64,000 nucleotides of DNA from Thamnidium elegans (Eukaryota > Mucoromycota > Mucoromycetes > Mucorales > Mucoraceae), in the NCBI GenBank assembly GCA_025201345.1, contig JAIXMG010000004.1:558001-622000 (forward strand), written 5' to 3'. The translations under genes were made by a program, and so were the position numbers. Positions 46,509-58,377 of the stretch are shown here, one piece after another (position 1 is the stretch's first letter; each line of letters begins with the position of its first letter). The notes under the pieces are model-generated. The model did not search any database, was not told the DNA's origin, and saw only the letters and a list, made by a program, of their open reading frames with translations.

Positions 46509-49057
46509 GTTGTAAAAAGTTTTTTGTATAAGAGATAAAAGAAAAAAGGAGAGAGAGAGAGGCACTGTTTTTTTATGCATCTGTATTAGAACTCAGTCAG
46601 AAACGGGCAGGTATCGGTAAAAGGTGCTACTCTAATTTACAGTAACAAAACACGTTGTCATCGCGTTAATCAAAAAAGTAGTTTTTTTTTTCAATTAATC
46701 AATAGTATATTCTCTATCTCTTTTTATCATTGACCGATAACATATAAAAAAGGTCTTCTTTTTTGTAGGTCAGCCGGATCCGCTTATTTATGTAAATATG
46801 AAAAACCTCCAGGCTCTTCAGTGCTACCGAAAAAAAAAAAAAAAAAAAAAAAAAACGCCTCACTTCCAGACTAACTGTTAATGGGATAACGATTTTGGGT
46901 TTTGACTATTTTATCTTTTATTAAAAATATCCTAGTTTCGTATTTTTTTACATTTGATTTCAAACACTTTTTTTTTCTTACAAAAAAAAGAAAGATGCAG
47001 TGTATGTTGTGTTCAATTCCATTCGTTAGTATTATGTGCGCATAATATCAGTAACAGTGAGTAAATATCTATTTTAAAAGAGAAAAAGTTGGTTCTGCAC
47101 AAAGAGTATCAATTCTTTTTTAAATAAAACAGTCGTGCGTTATATATCTCAATTGAAGTTTTTCATAGATATTAAAGAGTAGTATATACCCACATGTGAA
47201 TGAAAATGGAAGTATTATGAATTTGAAACTAATATGACTGAAGCTTATCTGCTTTATCTCTTACTTTTAAAAATAACAAATATTGCACACAAAATCGCTT
47301 TTTAAAAAAAAGCTGGGGATAACAAGCTTATTTAGGCTTAACTACCATAAAAAGATGCAAGTAAATCAACATGTTATTCCCATGAATAGATGATCAAATA
47401 CATTGCCTCCTCTCTGGTGGGCATGGTTACACTAAGAGGTTATGTTTAATAACACATGAGTCTACTAGCAGGAATATACAATTCTTAATTGATTCTGGTA
47501 AAAGGTGACAAACAAATAAATGTTTATTCAAGGACACTACCATAAACCATACTCTAGGATCGGGTATTTTAATCTCTGTAACCGTCTTGTATATGATCGG
47601 TTACACATACATTTGCAACCGTGTTTCCTTTTATAGGTACAATAAATAATAAAAAAGAATTCTGCAAGAGTTCATTATACGTTTCAATTAAGAAGGGGGT
47701 TGATCATTCTGACCTCACAAGTAAAAAAAAAAACTATGATTTTGTTGCGATCGAACTGTAAAAAGTTATTAAAGCATCGCAACTGGGTTAAACAGAGCAA
47801 AAAAAAAATCATTAAAGACGCACCCCACGACTCCCTTTTATTACCCACATCCAAATTAAAAAGAAGCTATATTTCATGATGATTCATCCGATCAAGAGTT
47901 TTAGAGTAGATCCCTACTTCTGAACCTCCTAAAGGAGAAAAAGCACTAATTAAAAGTAAGGCTTTAAACTCTCTTCCAACCTAAAATTTCCTATTTAGAA
48001 CAGCATATTATAAACATAGACTATACACAACAAAGAGGATATATATATATATATATTTCTAGTACTTGATCCATAAATTATTGATTCTATTTTCTGCATA
48101 CAACTGCAAAAAAAAAAAAAAAAAAAAAGGCGATTTGCTTTTTACATGCGTTTATAATGTCATGTATGATGATAACAATCTTAATACAATTTGGGATACA
48201 AAAAAAAAAAAAAAAAAAAAAAAAAAGGGTTCAAGGGGAGACGTCTTATACACGCTAAAAGAGAATATTTTTCCCTTTATGTAGACTGATTACATTTGAA
48301 AAATGTCATTTTGTTTATATATATATATATATCTAATGAGACTATGTTTGGTCGATTTCAGCATTCATTAAGGATATGCATATAATATCCTTTATATATA
48401 TATACAGAAAAGTGATGTTGTCGAAAGTACTATACGAATAGATTGAGACGAAATTTTGTTTCGAGATTTTTTTTTTAACCTGATACCTTTTTTTTTTCTT
48501 CACAGCTGTGTATTATGCTAAACGTAAGAAACGTGTACAATGACGATATATAAAAATTAACATTACAGCGGTCATTTAGCACCGAAAGAGTCTTTTTATT
48601 ACTCGTTCCATGCAGCAGGAATAATAACATTTTTTTTTAGTTACTGGAAAATAAGCAATTTGGATTATCTTAATTCTGCATAAAAAAAAAGACTATTTTA
48701 ACACGCATAGGAAAAGGTTTTCAATGGAACAGCTATTAGACGGATTGATTTCCGCGCTCCCCATACTATAACGAATGTCTCCCTGTTTCATATCATTTTG
48801 AAGCTAAATAGTCAATTATAATCTACTCCTTTAACTAACCAATCGTGGAGAATTTGACAGCAAAAACATGGAACCTGTTTTTATTATTTATGTAGCGGCT
48901 GTTTAATACTTTGTATACGCGCCCAATGGTGACTGGTCAACATCTTGGAGAAAAAAAAAAAAAAACTAATGCTGTGTAATACCAAAAATAATTAAAATTC
49001 TCTCTCTCTCTCTCTCCCTCTCTTTTATCCTATTTTTTTTATATATATAAGCACAAG
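46509..49057. other. Long intergenic stretch with a retroelement-like remnant
   Basis: About 2.5 kb. It contains homopolymers (A26 near 46830, A21 near 48108, A27 near 48200), AT microsatellites near 48040 and 48317, a CT tract just before the Derlin gene, and the decayed frame at 47387-47649. No intact gene or RNA gene seen. Confidence 0.5.
47387..47649 (+). pseudogene. Decayed fragment resembling retrotransposon Gag knuckle and protease
   Basis: One frame runs from about 47387 to a TAA at 47647-47649 with a single internal stop (TGA, 47506). It contains a C-x2-S-G-G-H-G-Y-x4-C pattern, resembling a worn CCHC zinc knuckle, and 20 codons later FLIDSGK, resembling the aspartic-protease active site [LI]DSGA that follows the knuckle in Copia-type elements. 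No integrase, reverse transcriptase or terminal repeats were seen nearby, so this is at most a small relic. Chance similarity is quite possible. Confidence 0.3.
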
Positions 49058-49451
49058 ATGCCGTCGCCATTAGAGACTTGGTTTTCAGAGATCCCACCGA
49101 TAACACGTATTTACGTCTCTGCAGCTTGTTTCACTAGTATAGCCGTGGTAAAAATATATTTAAAAATAGAGTGTACGGGAAATAATAAATTCATCTTTCC
49201 ATTCAGCAACTTGGGTTTGTACATCCTTTACAATTATGGCTAAATTACGAGAGCATAGTACACGAGTTCCAGGTAAAATATTAGAGATATATGTAAGTTA
49301 TATACATCAAAATTTATTGACAACAGAAAATAGTGGTGGAGATTGATTACAAACTTTTTTTATTTTGGACCGTTATCTATTGATTTCTGCTTTCATGTGT
49401 TTTTCTTGTAAGTTTTTAAGAATATTTAATAAGGGGAAAAAAAAGAGTAAC

Positions 49452-49488
<37 letters not shown>

Positions 49489-50362
49489 GAGCAAGATATA
49501 GTAGAATGATGGAAGAAGGATTTTTTAGAAATAAACCGGCGGATTATGTATGGTTAATGTTGTTTTCTGCTAGTATTCTAATCATATTATCCGTAAGTTT
49601 TTTTTTTTCCTGCTAGTCTGAAATATATTCATGTGTTTTCTTTTTAGATTTTTGTACCATTTGCTTATTTACCATTTATGGGATCCGCGCTTTCATTTAC
49701 AATGGTTTATATTTGGGCTAGAAGAAACCCGTACGTGAGATTGAATTTCCTGGGATTAGTTATATTCACAGCGCCTTATTTACCTTGGGTACTTTTATTA
49801 TTTTCGTTATGTCTGGGTGGCCAAATACCAGTTGGAGATATTTTGGGTGTCTTGGTAGGTCATATCTACTATTTCTTTGAGGATGTTTGGCCAAGAGATC
49901 CTCTTAGTCACGGTAAAAAATGGTTGGCTACACCAAGATTAATGTAAGTCCCGTGTTTTTTTTTTTTAATATGTATAAAGTGGATTATTCATCAAGTTCA
50001 TTATTAGACGCTGGTTGGTGGAAGGAAACCGAACTAGAGACGATTCGATAGAAATACTCGAGGCAACAGAAGAAATTGTGACAGAAAATATCGTGCCCGA
50101 GGAAGAAGAAGTAGCTGCTGCTGCAGTTGAGTCGGAAGGATCTGTCAACGAACAAAGTTCTCAGACTAAAAAAGTAAAAGATACAGTGACAGATGATGTT
50201 ACTGCAGGTACATCTATCACTACTGATCAACACACAGCATTGGACGAAAAATCTGATTTACTACAGACTTCATCCACTTCATATGTATCATCACAATCAT
50301 CAAGTGCATCAACTAATAATATATCATTGCAAAAGACTACGGAGAAAGATAAATCAGAGTAA
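49058..50362 (+). CDS. DER1: Derlin (ER-associated degradation)
   Basis: Six exons: 49058-49147, 49207-49272, 49334-49407, 49490-49592, 49648-49943, 50008-50362; 327 aa. A Der1/rhomboid-like pseudoprotease: conserved N-terminal EIPPITRIY, QLGFVHPLQLWLN, the WR motif (WWRLITNFFYFGP), RMMEEGFFRNKPADY, WARRNPYVRLNFLG and GHIYYFFEDVWP. Derlins help pull misfolded proteins out of the ER membrane. The C-terminal tail of about 110 residues after the last helix is acidic and Ser/Thr-rich, longer than in animal Derlin-2. The best match is the Derlin-2/3 side. A gene-length A run lies in intron 3. Confidence 0.95.
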
Positions 50363-50586
50363 AAAAAAAAAAAAAAAAAAAAAAAAATAACGTGTAATAT
50401 TTCATAAAAATAAAAAACGCCTCATTTTTTTATTTGGAAGAACGGCGAAAACTCCGGTTTTATTAGGGTCTAAAAAAAAGCTTTTTAAAATGAAATATAT
50501 TTTTATTTATATTGTACCTTTTTTTTTTAACTTGCTGTAAAAAAAAAATATATATATATATATACATATATATATTCGTATAAAAT

Positions 50587-52363
50587 ATGGGAAGTAATTA
50601 CTCTTCTTTAAAAGAATCATTTACGTGCTCTAAACATGTACCAAAACATTTACAACCAACAAAACAAAAGAAAAGCAAACCAAAAGTTGATAATAGATCA
50701 ACATCAGATATCAATATAGTAACTCCCAAAATCATCATTCATGGTGAAGACGACGACCAGTTTGCTGAAGAGACTGTGATGGTCGGGTCAGGTCCACGTG
50801 GCGCATTTCGATGGTTTAAAGGCCGTCGATATTTGAACTATGCCAAAGATGTAAACAACCCTTTTCTTTTTTTTTTTTTTAAAAAAAAAAAAAAGTAAAC
50901 ATTGATCTCTAATTATGTATGAATGTATTTAGGGCGGCTTATTGGATAATAGTTTGTTGCCTAATGATCAATTAGAGCTAGATAGAATGAGAGTCTTGTC
51001 ATATATTATGCGTTGGGCGTTTAAAGGGTTTGTCTGGTATATATGTGCTTATTCTGTATAAATGTACTTACTCTTATATATAAAAAGACATGTTATAGCG
51101 CCTGTGGAAGAACAGTTAAAAAGCGGGATTCAAGTCCTAAACGTGGGGTACTTTTTTAATTCTAACAAAAAAAAAAGCATACGATTTTTATTCAAGTTTT
51201 TAATCTTATTGTTTTAATTTGATAGGTTTGGACCAGGAATGTGGGTTAGTGTTCATAATTTATATGTAAAACCTGTTTAACTTAATTGTTGTTATTTACA
51301 TGCTTAGACTGGACATCATGTTATTGATATGGCAATGGATTATAAAAACTCAAATTTTACAGTGGTCGACGTATTAGATTTACTACCACCCGATTTTGAA
51401 GAATCCGCATACAGTGATAATACCGACTACAGTAAAATAGACAACTACAAGGATCGAAATGTATTTACAGCCATGCACCCAGATCTCTCAGTAAAATTAC
51501 AAAGCACCACGACCCCTGTCGTTGATTCGTCTACATTAGATAGCAACAGTAGTTTTAGTAATATCTTATTATCACAAATAGAAGAAGAAAGTACACGGTA
51601 TACATTCGATAGCACAAACAGTTCTAAACCAGAACAAAAAGAAAAAATAGAATCGACGACTGCTGATCATTTATTTATGGCTACACCATCATTTAATTAC
51701 CGTAAATTATTGGCCAACTTGGATTTTTATCAAATGAACGTATTGGATGCAAAATTACCTTTTCAAGACAATCAGTTTGACTTTGTGAAGCAGCAATTAG
51801 TTACGGCCTCGTTTACTGTTGCCGATTGGAAACGCGTGATGGAAGAATTAGTTCGTGTAACTAAACCGGGCGGCTTTATTCAACTGGTTGAAATAGATTA
51901 CAATACTTTTAATTTAGGGCCAAAAGGGAGAAAATGGGAAACAGAGTGTAGGAACTTTTTTTCTTTTTTAAAATTATGTATACTAACACACATAAAAGTA
52001 ATAGAAACTACTAGACTAAAGAGACAAATGGAACCTAGGATGGCAAGACATTTACCCGATCTATTAAAAAATGCGGGTTTGATCGATGTGTCTGCTAAGC
52101 TTGTTTCTATCCCCCTTGGATCATGGGGTCTAGATCTTGGTAGTCTTTGGAAACACAACCTGGAAATGTTTGTTGATTCTACATCACCCCTTTTAAGTAA
52201 ACTAGTCGGTATATCTGACACTGAGTACCGTAGTCGATGGCGTGATTTGTTAGAAGAAGTGCAAGAGAAAAGGGCGTTTAGTAATATTCATGCTGCTTGG
52301 GGGATAAAATCTGAATCTACTACTAGCGCGATCGATTGGAGTTTATGGTCCCCTTTGATATAA
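50587..52363 (+). CDS. SAM-dependent methyltransferase with N-myristoylation signal
   Basis: Five exons: 50587-50850, 50933-51027, 51088-51147, 51226-51244, 51308-52363; 497 aa. Class I Rossmann motif I is assembled across a 19 nt exon as LNVGFGPGMW, followed by FTVVDVLDLLP. After an insert of about 115 Ser/Thr/Asp-rich residues come the motif LPFQDNQFDFVKQQLV and KPGGFIQLVEID. The N-terminus MGSNYSS fits the N-myristoylation consensus (Gly2, Ser6), and a Lys-rich region follows, suggesting membrane association. Substrate unknown; this methyltransferase type is expanded in Mucoromycota. The end is read through an unspliced A/T-rich region at 51950-52010, which might hide one more intron. Confidence 0.8.
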
Positions 52364-52883
52364 TAATATTCTAACGACCCATTGATCCTTTGTATGCCTC
52401 TTTCTATATATCTGTATATCTTTATATTTATTATTTTCTCTCTCATTAATTATATATATAGACTTTATGCCTTTTTTTAAACTCTATTTTATAATAGCTA
52501 ATAAAAATAAAATAACTATGTAACCACTGTAACCATTGTAACCACTGTAAAAACTTTGAATTCCTCCTGACAACGTAACACGGACTTTTTTACTTTATTT
52601 TTATTTTTATTTTTCCTTTGTATGTATGTTTGTGTGTGAGTGCGTGTGCGTGTGCGTGTAGAAATGTGTGTAATTTAAAGTTATAAATTTTTGCACACAG
52701 ACCCCCCCTTTTTTACTCCTTTCTTATTTGCAAGCCCCAATATAAAAAGACATAACTTTTTCTCACCTTTTTTTTTTCTCTCTCTCTTTTTTTTATACAT
52801 ACTTTGTACATATATATATACACACACATATATATATATATATATAATAAAAGAATTCATCCTTTTTTTTTAATTCCTTTAAA
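52364..52883. other. Intergenic with short tandem repeats
   Basis: Contains a 9 nt tandem repeat (unit GTAACCACT, 52520-52550, about 3.4 copies), a GTGTGC-rich patch near 52620-52665, and the T-rich, AT-repeat leader of the globin gene. No gene seen. Confidence 0.7.
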
Positions 52884-53801
52884 ATGGCATCAGATACAAT
52901 TCACAGCGATAAGTCCGTATCTACTTCGTTAATTGGAAGTCAACGAAAGGGTAACAATATCCTTAAATTCTTTAACCGATTTCCTCACCCAAAATCACCA
53001 CCACTCTCACCACACAATTCAGACAAGTTTTCAGATATCAGTAAATGTCCTATTCTTTCTTCTTCTTCCACACTCGATAGTAACGAGAGTCAAGATCTAT
53101 CACCTACACAAGATCAGATCGATTTGGTCAGAACCAGTTGGGAAAGGGTATCTGAAATAAGGCACCCGAACGATGACCGTAACATATCTGCATCACATGC
53201 CTTTGGCTTGGCATTTTATGTTGCTTTATTTGAAATGGATAAAGAAGTCCACAAGTTGTTTGATAATGTGTTTCAGCAAGCAAGAGCTTTAACTGGTATG
53301 ATCTCTTATATTGCTAGAGCGCCAGGTGTAACTACAGCTTCAAGACCTGCCTGCTGTGGTGCTCCAGAGACTCCTCCTACCACTCCTACTACTATACGTG
53401 ATATCAATGCTCGTAAAAAGAATGACCAACAAGAAGAGTATGATGAGGGTGACCCTGAATGGCTTGCGGCTCAGATGAGAGAATTAGGAGCTAGACATTA
53501 CTTTTATAAAGTCTCGCCTTACCACTTGGAAATGGTTGGTCCTGCCTTTGTCAGTGCCCTTAAAAATAGATTAGGAGAAGAATATACAGAGGAAATTGGT
53601 GACGCATGGTGCAAGGTAAAATCTTTTTTTTTCTTTTTCTCTTATAAACTAACCTGTCATTTTTTTTTTAAAAAAAAAAAGGCAAATTCTTATGTTGCTT
53701 ATAACATGCGAATTGGATTCGAATCTCAGCAGGCCTGGGAAGAAGGTTCAACCGCTCATTCTTCTTCAAAAAAGAATAAAGCTGCTTGTGTTATTCAATA
53801 G
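52884..53801 (+). CDS. Globin-domain protein with C-terminal CAAX box
   Basis: Exons 52884-53615 and 53682-53801; 283 aa. The globin core starts near TQDQIDLVRTSWERV and ends with AWCKANSYVAYNMRIGF. The E-to-H helices are split by a Cys/Pro/Thr-rich loop. The proximal histidine is in RELGARHYFYKVSPYHLEMV. The protein ends KKNKAACVIQ, a Lys-rich stretch plus C-V-I-Q, which fits a CAAX box with Gln favouring farnesylation. The first 75 residues are Ser/Pro-rich and disordered. It could be a membrane-tethered haem sensor or NO/redox enzyme; that is inference. The short intron contains a T10A11 palindrome. Confidence 0.8.
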   Translation: MASDTIHSDKSVSTSLIGSQRKGNNILKFFNRFPHPKSPPLSPHNSDKFSDISKCPILSSSSTLDSNESQDLSPTQDQIDLVRTSWERVSEIRHPNDDRNISASHAFGLAFYVALFEMDKEVHKLFDNVFQQARALTGMISYIARAPGVTTASRPACCGAPETPPTTPTTIRDINARKKNDQQEEYDEGDPEWLAAQMRELGARHYFYKVSPYHLEMVGPAFVSALKNRLGEEYTEEIGDAWCKVKSFFFFFSYKLTCHFFFKKKKANSYVAYNMRIGFESQQAWEEGSTAHSSSKKNKAACVIQ

Positions 53802-54083
53802 CATTCCTTACAAGCGCTTAACACACACAGAAAAAAAAAAAAAAAACTTTTGTATTTTATCTTTTTTTTTTCTCTCTTAAGAAAAATTTGCATGCATAAT
53901 TCATTCTTTTTATACATAATCATATTCCCGCTTTTTTTTTTGCTTTGTTTAATTATGTAACTCTTTTTCTCTTTCTTTTTTTTTTTTTTTTTCCCCAAAT
54001 TAGAAATTAATTTTTTTTTTTTTTTTAAATAAAATAACAAAAAAAAAAAAAACTCTTTTTTATCTTTTTTTCTTTTAAACATC
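53802..54083. other. Intergenic, homopolymer-rich promoter of the bZIP gene
   Basis: Less than 300 bp, almost all A or T runs. No gene seen. Confidence 0.6.
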
Positions 54084-54303
54084 ATGACTCAACAACCACG
54101 ATCAACCACATTACAACATATACTTGCACCAGCTCATTCTTACAGACCTATTGCACCTTCTCTTGCACCTGCTCCAATATTACCTCGTCCTATTGTACTG
54201 GAAACAAATAAACGTAAATGGTCATCTACACAAGAAGACTCGATTGATCACTTATCTAGTATGTATCCTCTTTTTTTTTTTTTACTCATGTAATAAACTT
54301 GCA

Positions 54304-54337
<34 letters not shown>

Positions 54338-55154
54338 CGTAGATAGAAGAAATAGTATTAGTTCACAAGGTTCTGGTTCTTCAACAACACTTGCAGCCGA
54401 CCAAAGGATAAGACGTAAAGAACAAAACCGAGCAGCTCAAAGAGCCTTTCGCGAAAGAAAAGAACGTTATGTAAAAGAACTGGAAGATAAGATCAAAGAG
54501 ATTGAAGCCGCACACCGCTTAGAAGTATCGAAACTAAAACAAGAAATCGACGAATTAAAATTAAAAAACCAATCCAAAGGGTTTGACATATCATCGTCCT
54601 CAACAGCATCTTCTTCAATAACAGAAGACGCATCGCCTTCTACAGAATACACAACGATGCCTCGAGTGTCCTCTTCAGCAGTTGCTTGTATTCGTGATAA
54701 AGACGGCGTATCATTTTGTGAGAGGTTAAAGGAAGAGGTGTGTTCGAATGCGTATGATCAGTTGCTAACAGAACCCTTGTTTGACTCTCATGGATTTTTA
54801 AACGAAACAGTGGCCAGTCACCCAGTGCCTATCATCACATCCACCGTCTCTCCAACGCAAAAGGAACGCACAAGATTTGACATATTTAACGAGTTAGAGC
54901 AATCTTTAAATAAGAACGCTGCACCATTACAGGAACCTGCTAACGTCGATTTGATATCCTGTGCAGTAGTTTGGAATAGAATGGAAAAACATCCTTTATT
55001 TCAAAAATTCGATTTGGATCTGCTTTGCAATCAGCTCAAGAAGAAAGCAAAGTGCTCAAGAACTGGACCTGTCTTTGAAGAGTATGAAGTGCAAGAAGTA
55101 GTGAATATGATGGAAGATAGTGTTCGTAATCGAGAACAAGCGGATCAAATGTAA
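54084..55154 (+). CDS. AP-1-like bZIP factor (Pap1/Yap1 type)
   Basis: Exons 54084-54258 and 54343-55154; 328 aa. The basic region RKEQNRAAQRAFRERKERYV holds the N-x2-A-Q-x2-F-R signature of the fungal Yap/Pap1 class, followed by a leucine-type zipper with LKLKN. The C-terminal half has VSFCERLKEEVCSNAYDQLL, a cysteine-rich region placed like the c-CRD that senses oxidants and masks the export signal. PVFEEYEVQEVVNMMEDSV near the end is also conserved in this family. Likely controls oxidative stress genes and is held out of the nucleus until oxidised; this is inferred from the family. Confidence 0.88.
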
Positions 55155-55445
55155 TTGTACGTGCCTATGTGCTATATATATATATATACATATCTTTATT
55201 ATCATTCATGTACATCTTTTTTTTTTTTTCATATCCTATCCATACCATTAATGTCATTTTCTTGTAAAGCATGTATAAATAAAAAATATTATTTTCTGTT
55301 AAAATCTCCTATTGAAAATAACACACGTACATAAGCCCAGGGCTTTTATAAATATTCACACACAAGGATTTATTTACTTGACTCTCTTTTATTACTATTA
55401 TTATTATTATTATTATTATTATTCTATAATCATTTTACAAAAAAA

Positions 55446-55922
55446 ATGAATGTAACCATTTCTAAAGCTAAACCAAAAGATCCTTCATTTAATCAAGTGA
55501 AAATTCGTAACCAGAAACCTACTCACCAATACGTTATTCCATCTAATTTTGCTACTATCCCCAATAACCCTGTTCAATCTCGCATTATGAGAAACGCTCA
55601 TAACAGAAGAAGGGTTTCGTTACCTCCTTCTATAAAAGAAGAAGATGCTGATGAAGAAAATGAAGAGGATATACCCTTGGCTATATTAGCTTATCGTAAA
55701 GGTTTTATCACGCCAGATAATTTGCCGCTGGTTCAGGATTTACAGCATAAAAGATATAGTGACCCGTGCTTTCAAATAACGCATAACAACTCGCATCAAC
55801 TCTATAATTCGTCCTTTTCGTCCTCGTCTTCGTCTTCGTTATCTTCAAATGAATTGGTTACCAAAAGACATGTGCCGGCGACGGAACCCAAGTTTTACCG
55901 TCGATATTCTTCTAGTAAATAA
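55446..55922 (+). CDS. Small basic protein, unknown function
   Basis: Single exon, 158 aa. The start is preceded by an AAAAAA context and a (TAT)n tract. Basic N-terminus with the segment EDIPLAILAYRKGF in the middle and a long Ser run near the end; the last residues are again basic. No membrane segment, signal peptide or known domain. Codon use and uninterrupted length support a real gene, but it has no family I can name. Confidence 0.6.
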   Translation: MNVTISKAKPKDPSFNQVKIRNQKPTHQYVIPSNFATIPNNPVQSRIMRNAHNRRRVSLPPSIKEEDADEENEEDIPLAILAYRKGFITPDNLPLVQDLQHKRYSDPCFQITHNNSHQLYNSSFSSSSSSSLSSNELVTKRHVPATEPKFYRRYSSSK

Positions 55923-57748
55923 AAACCTTATCGCCTTTTTTTTTCGTTTGTATTTGATATTATCCATCCTTTCACACTATTTATTCTGTTTATTCCCCCT
56001 CTTTCCATATCACTTTTTGTCTATTTATACAAAAAAAAAGAGAGAAAAAAGTCCTGTCATGTAAACATAATGCATAAATAAAATTTGAAACCGAGTTGTC
56101 ACGACCGAAAAAAAAAAAAAGTCTCTCTCAGTGTTTCTTTTTTAAAAAACGTAAAAAAGATATTTACAAAAAAGAGAGTAGTGTGACAATATTATTTGAC
56201 ACAGAAATAAAAGCGTTACAAGGGAGGCGTCTCATTATTCGCAAAGGTTTACGTAGAGCCTCAGTGCCAAAAAAGATTTTATCACTAAACTTGTTTTATA
56301 CATTTTTTATTTATATGGAGTGAAATTTAGAAGAAAAGGTCACAACTGTGTTTTTAACTTGCTTTATACAAGTTTTTTTAGACACACTACATCTGTATAT
56401 GTATTAGACCTCCTTCATCTATTTTTTTTTTGAAGCAAAACTTTAATTTATTTACAGGGTCAAAAAAATGGTGATACTTTACCATTAGTTTTGTATTACT
56501 ACCTTGTTAAGGTTTTTTTTTTTTAAAAAAAAACGGGTACTACAAAAAAAAAATTACCTTTTTCTTCATGTTCTCCATAGTACACAGGTTGAAAATATTA
56601 CACGTACTACACTGCAAGAGCGTGGTAAACTTTAAAGGGGATCTTGTATCGTTTTTATAAATCGTACTACGGTCACCCTTGATTTTAAAAACCAGTTTTT
56701 TTTTTTTTTTTTTTTTTGTTAAAACATATGTAAATTGAAGAATTTCAACATGTGCGATCTCTATTGTTCATAATTTGGGGAAGAAAGTTTTAGATCGCTA
56801 AATCGGTACTGTGATCAATCTTGGGGGGAGGAATTGGTTTTGTTTCAGACACAGCATTTTTTTTTTCTCGAAAAAAAAAGTTAAAAACACATTGTTACAC
56901 TTGTATGTATATGTACAAAATTTATCTTGAATAAGAAAAATGCTTATTAATGTATAATCGATACAATTTTACTTCAAAGTACGTAGCTGTCGTAAAAAAA
57001 AAAACTACAGGGAGTAACGATTCAGTTTGCTTCTTCCATTGGAGTGACCTGTCTTGGAGTAATAACAACGAAAATGTCATTCTTATGATTATATGTTTGG
57101 AAATATCATCTCTTTCAAGCATGGATACGATACTAACTTGTTTGAGGACCTTCAGTTTCCACTTTTTTTTAGAAAATTAATACAAGTAGTTTTGTAAAGG
57201 CGGAATTTCGTTTAAAACGCGTTTTTTTTTTTATTTTATTTTTTACTGATTTACACATTTGATCCTAAAAAGTATGGCGTACTATTCACGTTAATTTCAT
57301 AGAAAGGGCTTGCCGCATGAATTAAATAAGTTCTTTTATTAACGAGTGTGTGGGAAAAAAAATTATCATAATAAAGACATAATACTTTTCTCTTTTTCAT
57401 TTTTACTATGTATACCAATAAGTATTTTTTTTTTCTGTATGTTTATCCTTTAACCAAGCTTATATCTTATACTCTTTTATTATTCCGCTTTTTTTTGTTT
57501 TCTTTCTGCTCAAATGTGTCCACCCAGCTATGATGCTGTCGAGATATCGATAGGGTAGAAAATCGAATGGACAAGGCCATGTGTCCCGCTAGATTATTCC
57601 GTGCTCCCCTTTTTTTTTTTGATTCTTTATAAAAGTAAAAATTGGACATCGATATATATATGTATATACAAACGTATACATAATACATTTCACAACTAGG
57701 ATCCTTTATGAATGCATTAAAAAATAGAGATACAGGACCTCTTACTAA

Positions 57749-58003
57749 ATGTCATTTTTAACAACGAAAGCTGAACAAAAGTGCTACTGGAGAGAAACTA
57801 CTTGCTTCTATCCATTGCATTGCTACTTTCTGAAGCTATTTAAAGCTACTCCCAATTTGAAACATGATGGTTTTCAGACTATTTGGACGATAATCAAGGA
57901 AGAAAGATTGGCAAGAAATTTTACAAGCCTTGAATCTGCTCCTTCTTTGTGTAATACAAAAGATACATACGTTCTTAAATATGATGTGGTTTTTGATCAA
58001 TGA
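57749..58003 (+). pseudogene. Open frame of 84 codons, possible gene fragment
   Basis: ATG to TGA with protein-like composition (it contains FQTIWTIIKEERLARNFTSL and a run of aromatic and cysteine residues). No introns or family recognised. Its position next to another broken frame suggests a decayed gene or repeat element. Confidence 0.35.
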
Positions 58004-58377
58004 AAACGTCCTGGGTCAAATGCTTTTGCAGTAGTTTATTTTTGGTCAATCCAAGAATGTCTCCTCTAGCGACCAAATAAAAATGCCCCGGTCGTTTGTA
58101 TTCATCATTACTTCGTCTGAAATAATTGTTATGCGAATTCGTAAGTTTTAACAATAATGTGATTAAACGATGAAATTAACTTGTGGTATTTCCCTAATAT
58201 AGGTACTATTCTTTTTAAATTTGGTAGTCATGTTGATACATACATTATTAACAAAAGTATGAAAAGGCCTCTCCCCGTCCACTACCGGTATTGAAATAGA
58301 TATTGGATATTGCAAGTTTAATTGCATCGTCATGTCTTAATCACCATATGAAAAACTTTTATAAGATAATAAAAGAA

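Noticed and set aside
46509..46580. Extended N-terminus of the NTF2-like protein
   Set aside because: The extra peptide is hydrophobic and lies in a purine/pyrimidine tract; the inner ATG gives the usual family start.
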